64,000 bases of DNA from Ceraceosorus guamensis (taxonomy: Eukaryota; Basidiomycota; Exobasidiomycetes; Ceraceosorales; Ceraceosoraceae), in contig NW_020290073.1 in assembly GCF_003144195.1 (NCBI RefSeq), forward strand, positions 1 to 64,000, given 5' to 3'. Position 1 is the stretch's first letter; each line of letters begins with the position of its first letter. Below the pieces are notes generated by a model, which was not told where the DNA came from, did not search any database, and saw only the letters and a list, made by a program, of their open reading frames with translations. The translations under genes and the position numbers were made by a program. Below, in pieces: positions 58,734 through 64,000 of this stretch.

Positions 58734-59757
58734 ATGGGTCTGCTGACCATCATACGCAAGAACAAGCGTGAGTCCATCTAAAGCGCAGGAAAAAGTCTCG
58801 TGCCATTCCTACGCACGCCATCTCACCTTGTCTGCCTGTGCGGTCTGGGGGAAACCTGATATGGGCGCGCGCGCGCGGGGGCGGGGGGCACGATGATCAG
58901 ACAAGGATAGGGAACAGAGACACCTGTTCTTGGGTTTGGACAATTCCGGCAAATCTACCATTGTGAGGAGCTTGCTGGGCGAAAGCACGGATGATGTGAG
59001 CCCTACGTTGGGCTTTGATATCAGGAGCATCGTTCATCTCGGGTGCGTTGCGAGTGGGGGCATTCTACAAGTCCTACCAACGTATCGACGTCGAAATGCT
59101 GATGCAGCTCACGCTTTCGCTACTTCGCCTGCCCTTACTATACAAACGCCAGCTACACGCTCAATATTTGGGACATTGGTGGTCAAAAGTCTCTTAGACC
59201 GTACTGGAGAAATTATTTCGAGCGAACAGATGCGCTTATTTGGGTCGTCGATTCAGGGGACAGACAGAGATTGGACGATGCAAAGCAAGAACTTCGATCG
59301 GTAGTCGGTGAAGAGGTGGGTGTCGCTTCGAATGTTCTTCCCCCTGTTGCTTTCGAGTGTCTTCTTCGCTCCTTGCGCACGAACCCTTCTTACGCCTAAG
59401 CTCAATCCTTTCTTCTCCACATTCTGTGCAATCCGTCACCTTCGATTGCGCTTGAAGCGTCTAGCAGGAGCATCCATCCTCATCTTTGCAAATAAGCAAG
59501 ACATTTCAGGTTCCTTGTCTGCTCAAGAAATATCAGCCAGTCTGACTCTGCAAGACCTCAGCAAGACGCACAGTTGGAGGATCCAGCCTTGCAGCGCCAT
59601 TACCGGACAAGGTCTGCAAGAAGGTATCGACTGGCTGGTCAAAGATGTGGGTCAGCGAATGTACTTTGACATGGGTCGAGGAGAAATCTCTGCATCGGAT
59701 CAGGAGACACGCGGCGTAGAGAGCGTCGAAGGGGACATTCCCTCAAGTCTGGATTGA
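58734..59757 (+). CDS. ARL2: ADP-ribosylation-factor-like GTPase ARL2 (Cin4-like)
   Basis: ARL2 works with tubulin cofactor D in folding alpha/beta-tubulin. Exons are 58734-58767, 58901-59042, 59153-59315 and 59458-59757; about 212 residues. The first exon is only 34 nt ([11 protein letters not shown]). P-loop: [12 protein letters not shown], with Ser where most ARLs have Ala or Gly before GKT. Switch regions: [14 protein letters not shown] and [18 protein letters not shown], the second carrying the ARL2-type GGQKSLR. Guanine-binding NKQD lies in [14 protein letters not shown], and CSAITGQGL is the G5 region. The segment [15 protein letters not shown] matches vertebrate ARL2 closely. A C-terminal extension of about 30 residues (after QRMYFDM) exceeds the usual 185-residue length. 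The tight spacing to the Ulp1 gene is convergent. Confidence 0.92.
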
Positions 59758-60341
59758 TTCTGTTTCCGCTGCGATCATGCTTGACTTGTGCACCAAGCAA
59801 AACGACCAGACTTTCTGCTGCTTCTTCAAGCTCGACGAAGTGTCACGTCGCATCAAGCTCAGAAACGCAGCACAGCGGCGCTCTCTCTTTAGACGCTTCG
59901 CCGCCGCTTCGACCGCAACTCGGTCGGCGCTGAGCACCGGTAGCTCCTACCGGGCTCTGCCGGATCGCAGCGCAAGAGACCGAGGAAAACGACATTGGCA
60001 TGACGGCCAAGCAACATCTCCTCGAGGGCGTACGCGACTGCGCTTCAAATCTCTCACTCCCGACGTTGCGCATGCACACCTCGAGCTTGCATCGCCTTCA
60101 TTCCACGACTGCGTGCCGTCGAGCCAAGCCGGAACGCAAACGACGCACTCGACCAAGCGATTAGAAGATCATGGCACGCTACACCTCAAACGCCAGCGGC
60201 GACTGGCTCAGAGCCGAGAGCAGTTCATCGAAACTGTCAGGGGAAAGCCTCTGTAATGGATGAATTGCGTCTGACTAGGCAGCTGCGCGACTGCGCAGAT
60301 CAAAGTGCCGAATCGATCGAAAGGGCATGGCGACTCTGCCA
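59758..60341. other. Convergent spacer with an unsupported open frame
   Basis: 584 bp between the ARL2 and Ulp1 stop codons. An open frame of 159 codons on the plus strand starts 20 bases after the ARL2 stop (59777-60256). It is Arg/Ser-rich and has no family features; most likely 3'-UTR sequence. Confidence 0.5.
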
Positions 60342-63300
60342 TCATTCGAGCAAGGTAGCATTGCCGAGTTCCCAGATCATGCGTCTCCGGTAGTATGGCA
60401 CATTGCTCTGAGCAAAGTTCCACTCCATTTCGCGCAAATCTTCATCCAGACTCGCGTCGCGACCGAACGCGGCCTCTTGTTGCGAAGCTTCCAGCATCTG
60501 CACCAAGTCGAGCGCCGGCGGATCAGGAAAGGGCAACCAAGGGTCCCTTCTGGAAAGGTGCTCCATCATGAGAACCGTAAAGACGCCGCAATCCGAGCCG
60601 TTTTCCTGCTGAGGGTTCGTGGGGCAGTCGTACACGTCCCATCCGCTGGTGTCCAACGTCTTGCCATCGAAAGAAGACGCTTTTTTGGCGAGCCATTCGG
60701 CTTCCAGCCACGCCCTCAGTGCGTGCGCAGCATCGTGTGCCCATCCTCCAGTCATCGAATCGTAAAACTCGAAGCGCCGCTGACGCAAATTGATCGCAGC
60801 CGTGACCCAATGACTGTTGCTCCGATTGACTGGGAAGATGATTCGATCCTTGGAGAACACGTCGACCTGCCATCGATTGCTGCAAGTCAGCCATGCTCCG
60901 CTCTAACTGAAACCCATAGCGAGGGCTCACCTTCTTGGTCCATCGCTTGACACCCGCATGACCTTCTCTTTGAATCTTCACAAACATGTGCGTCTGAAAG
61001 GCGTGCACATCCCAGTATCCCTGTGCCTTTTTCGCGCGCTTCCTCTCCCCTTCGAGCGCTTTTCGGGTTCCCGAATCAGCCCGGGACCCTTCGAGTGCGA
61101 GGTTCTTCTGAGCTGCACGACCAGCCGCTCGCAATTCTCGCATATCGTTCGAGCGGTTGTTGATCAGCACGGCGTAAAAGTTGATGGATTCGTCATCTAG
61201 CCATTGGCCCGGTCTCAGCCGCTGCAGGTTCCGATTGTTGACTATTGCGCCAGAGATTTGTTTCTCAAAAGTCGAATCAGCGAGAATGTGCCGGACTTCT
61301 CGCTCTTGTTCCTCATCCAGGCGATCAGGCATCTGAAGCGGAGCTCTGCGTAAGCAACACACAGAACGTTGATCACGCGGCGCAACCTGTAGGAGCGAGA
61401 CTCACAGGCTGTCTCCCGAGAATGCCGCGCAGACGCTTCTCACGCAACTTTTCCTCCAACACTAGACGATTAAGCGTCTTCTGCTCTGAGCGCGAAGGCT
61501 GCAACTTGGAACGCTGTGCTCGCGTCAGTCGATCCAAGTCCGCTTGTAGCAGTCTCAAAAGGCGCTCCTCTGGAGGCACATTCTCAGCAAAAGCGCGACC
61601 ACGCTGCGCAGAGAGGAGAGCACGTGGACTCGTCAGCGTTGCGTGACAAGCATGCTCCAAGATTTGCGCAACGCATCTCACCTTCTCGACATCGGCAGCA
61701 TGATCCGTTCTGAACTGGTAGTCCAAACGCTCCTGCACCTGTTCCTGCGTATAGTTCGTCTTGCGCTGAAGCTGATCTGTGAGACGCTTGATGTGCCTCC
61801 GACACAATTGTTGATTACGTTCGGCTTGCGAGACCAGATGCTCCTTCATTCCAATCGGATCTTTCTTTCGACTCTTGTAGGCGCCCACCCTTCGAGGGAT
61901 GCGCGAACCTCGGATGGAAGAGCCAAAGGGACTAGGACTCGGTCTGAGCGATGTGCCGCCCAATCGCTGGATCGTTGCAACGGCAGATCCCGATGGAACC
62001 AGACTGCTCTCACGAGCGTCGGAGAGAACAGAAGGGCTTCTGCCAATGGAGTGCGCCCCTGAAGAATGGAAACGAGCTGGTGGGCCCTGGGGAATATGTC
62101 CCGCTGATTTTCGCGGTGCTCGTGGATGCGAAACGGGAGGAGGTATCTCGGTCAAAGCTGGTCGAGGGATCAAGGAAGCTTTGCGCGGCAGTCCTGGCCT
62201 GACCAGAGGCAGAGCATGGCCGACGACCTCGTCACCAGAATCTCCAGTCAAGTCGATCGTCTCTCCTGCTGATGCTGTCGTGTTGCTAAGCAGCAGCGCT
62301 GGGTCGAAAAGGTTTTCTTGATCGGAATGCCCGCTCGGCGAGCTTTGGTGTTCTTCGCTCCGAGGCTGTTCAACCTTGTCCTCAGATCGAGACTCCGCAG
62401 ATGAGCTCGCGCCTGCTCGGCGCTGCTTAGCGCTTTCCAAGGTTTGTCGGTCCGTGTCAGTGTCATCGAAGGCAGGTCCGGTGAGAAGGTCAGACGAAGG
62501 AAGCTGAGTCTCCTCCACATCGCCCTTGCCATTCTGCCTAGCATACAAGATTACAGACTCCTCTCCTTGAGCGACGGGCACACCTGCAGCGTCCACCGCA
62601 TCTGCAATCGCTTCAGAGGCGACCTGCGATGCTTTACCAGCCCAGTTGGCCAACGTCTGGGAAGCGGACTCGGAAAGGCTGCGGAAAGAGCTCGTGCGAC
62701 GCACATGTTGCGCGATGGACGTCGTCGAGGAGAGTCGCGGTATCAGAATACTTTCGTCTTCTTCCTCGTCTTCCTCGTCTTCCTCGCCTTCCTCTTCATC
62801 CTCTCTCGGACCTGTGCTGGCTGCGCCATTCTGACGTGTCGAAGGCCCACGCTCGTGATGTGGAGATTGCTCCTCGCCCTGGATCTCGTGCTCGACTGGG
62901 CGCACACGGTCATTGATATCCGCGGAAAGGTCTGGATACAATGCGCTGCTCAATCCGGCAGCCTCACTACTGTTTGCCTGCGTTTCGAGACGGCCGTTAA
63001 GCTTGGTCGAGAGGTCCGGATAGAGAGGCGACCCGCTACCAGTGGTCGCCGATCGATCCTGATTTTCGCTACTGTCGCTCGAAGCACCATTGACATCTCC
63101 GCTCGTTTCGGTAGCAATCTCGGCTTGCGCGCCGGAAGTTGTGGCAGAGACAGCTGTGGTGTCGCCACTGACCGACGCATCGCCCGAAGTTACTGTCACA
63201 GAAGCAGGACCTGACTCGGCATGTGCAGCACTCGCGAGCGCACTGCCGGATCCCTGCGGTACGCGTGAACGCATTTTGTTGAAGCGGGGACTTCGAGTGT

Positions 63301-64000
63301 GTGGAGACAGAGCACTGACCAGTTTGGCAGGCACCGGCATGGACAATGAGTCTGAAGCCGCGCGCAAAGGCGATTCGGAGGTCGATACATTCGCTGTTTG
63401 GCTTGCGAGAGGCGTCGAGGCGTCTTGTGTGAGCATGCCTGGACGAGAGGAAGTGGAAGCGATGGCCTCTTTGGCGGCATTCGCCTCCGTGATTTCACCC
63501 GGCGCTTCAAGCACGTGTTCCCCCAACATCTGAGCGGACTCCGTCTCTCCTGCCGCTAATTCCGCCTCTTCACCGTCTGGCAGCTCCTCGCTTTCTTTCT
63601 GACTCGGCGAATGAGCGTGGACCACATCCGACGATGGCTCGCGGTGACCATTGGCGGGTTCAGCTGGGTCTTCAATCTCTGGAACTTCCTCCTGCGTAAG
63701 CAGCTCTCCCTCAAGCTGTTCTTGATGCGTAGCTACATCACCATCCTCAATTGTAGCAGAGTCGTCGTCTCGTGCATCGCGGTCCGCTCCCTCCTCTCCC
63801 GCATAGTGAGCCTCGGAGCTCTCAGGCCCGCTAGTCCCATCGCCAAGCGGCTCATCGTCGCCTGATTTATCATCATCCGCTTCTCGATGCCTGTCCAGCT
63901 CGACGTCTTCTGATCCTGATTCGCTCTCCTCTTCCTCTTCGGGTGCATCTCCAATCAAAGATCTCTCCACCTCGTCGATCTCCTGCTCATCGATGTAGCT
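60342..64000 (-). CDS. ULP1: Ulp1-family SUMO protease, 5' end outside the window
   Basis: A cysteine protease that matures SUMO and removes it from targets. Exons seen on the minus strand are 61682-64000 (open to the edge), 61406-61603, 60931-61332 and 60342-60866. At least 1100 residues are encoded here. The N-terminal part is acidic and Ser/Glu-rich, with a long Glu run. A coiled segment (RNQQLCRRHIKRLTDQLQR) follows. The C-terminal protease domain begins MPDRLDEEQEREVRHIL, then GQWLDDESINFYAVLI. The catalytic His is in NRSNSHWVTAAI, Asp in FEFYDSM, the oxyanion Gln in NPQQENGSDCGVF, with the catalytic Cys. The first intron seen (61604-61681) is 78 nt and stays in frame, but has clean GTGAGA and GCGCAG ends and a CTGAC branch site, so it is taken as spliced. 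Confidence 0.88.

Noticed and set aside
59777-60256. A 159-codon open frame after ARL2
   Set aside because: It begins 20 bases after the ARL2 stop, has no domain pattern and is most likely 3'-UTR.
1-64000. CRISPR arrays, operons, phage or plasmid modules
   Set aside because: No spaced repeats of array type, no bacterial ribosome-binding sites and every recognisable gene is eukaryotic with spliceosomal introns.

Overview
This window looks like nuclear DNA of a basidiomycete fungus, most likely the smut lineage (Ustilaginomycotina). It is GC-rich. Genes sit 0.05-2.7 kb apart on both strands and carry short introns, most of which start GTGAG. The proteins are fungal and eukaryotic: Pol III subunit RPC4/RPC53, a SAGA Sgf11-like protein, Ras1, ARL2, a Ulp1-type SUMO protease, a DUF3292 protein and a YOR1-like ABC transporter. 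Intergenic DNA carries recurring GATTCGTGATTC- and ACTCACGACT-like motifs that I associate, from memory, with smut genomes. Nothing bacterial, plasmid-like or phage-like is present. All exon boundaries were assigned by reading frame, splice motifs and family fit; no alignment was run.

Layout. 0-9 kb: an EF-hand-like protein rich in coding microsatellites (62-2215, +), RPC53 (2363-4725, -) with a 16-nt microexon, a tRNA-derived SINE-like element between diverged 62-bp direct repeats (5027-5543), deoxyhypusine hydroxylase (5783-7414, +) and a sugar O-acetyltransferase (7673-8953, -). 11-19 kb: a DUF3292 membrane protein (11025-13811, +) converging on a large GYF-domain protein (14180-18952, -). 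20-33 kb: a Yippee zinc protein (+), the Sgf11-like SAGA subunit (-), a VTT-domain (TMEM41/Tvp38-type) membrane protein (-) and a C2H2 transcription factor (-). 34-46 kb: a class V aminotransferase (+), a serine esterase (+), Ras1 (-) and a giant TBC/RabGAP protein (+). 46-57 kb: an iron-type alcohol dehydrogenase/maleylacetate-reductase-like enzyme (-), an SDR (+), an ACT-domain protein (-) and an ABCC transporter (-). 58-64 kb: ARL2 (+) and a Ulp1 protease (-) that runs off the right edge.

The genes do not form one pathway; this is a normal fungal neighbourhood of conserved housekeeping and signalling genes. Several share divergent promoter regions (RPC53/DOHH, GYF/Yippee, C2H2 factor/aminotransferase, Ras1/TBC, Fe-ADH/SDR, ABC/ARL2). 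The most unusual material is non-coding or at the level of gene structure: the SINE-like element, long pyrimidine microsatellites lying inside introns on the sense strand, very small exons, a tandem duplication just upstream of Ras1, and a Ser/Arg-rich insertion inside the VTT domain. I saw no convincing undescribed multi-gene system.
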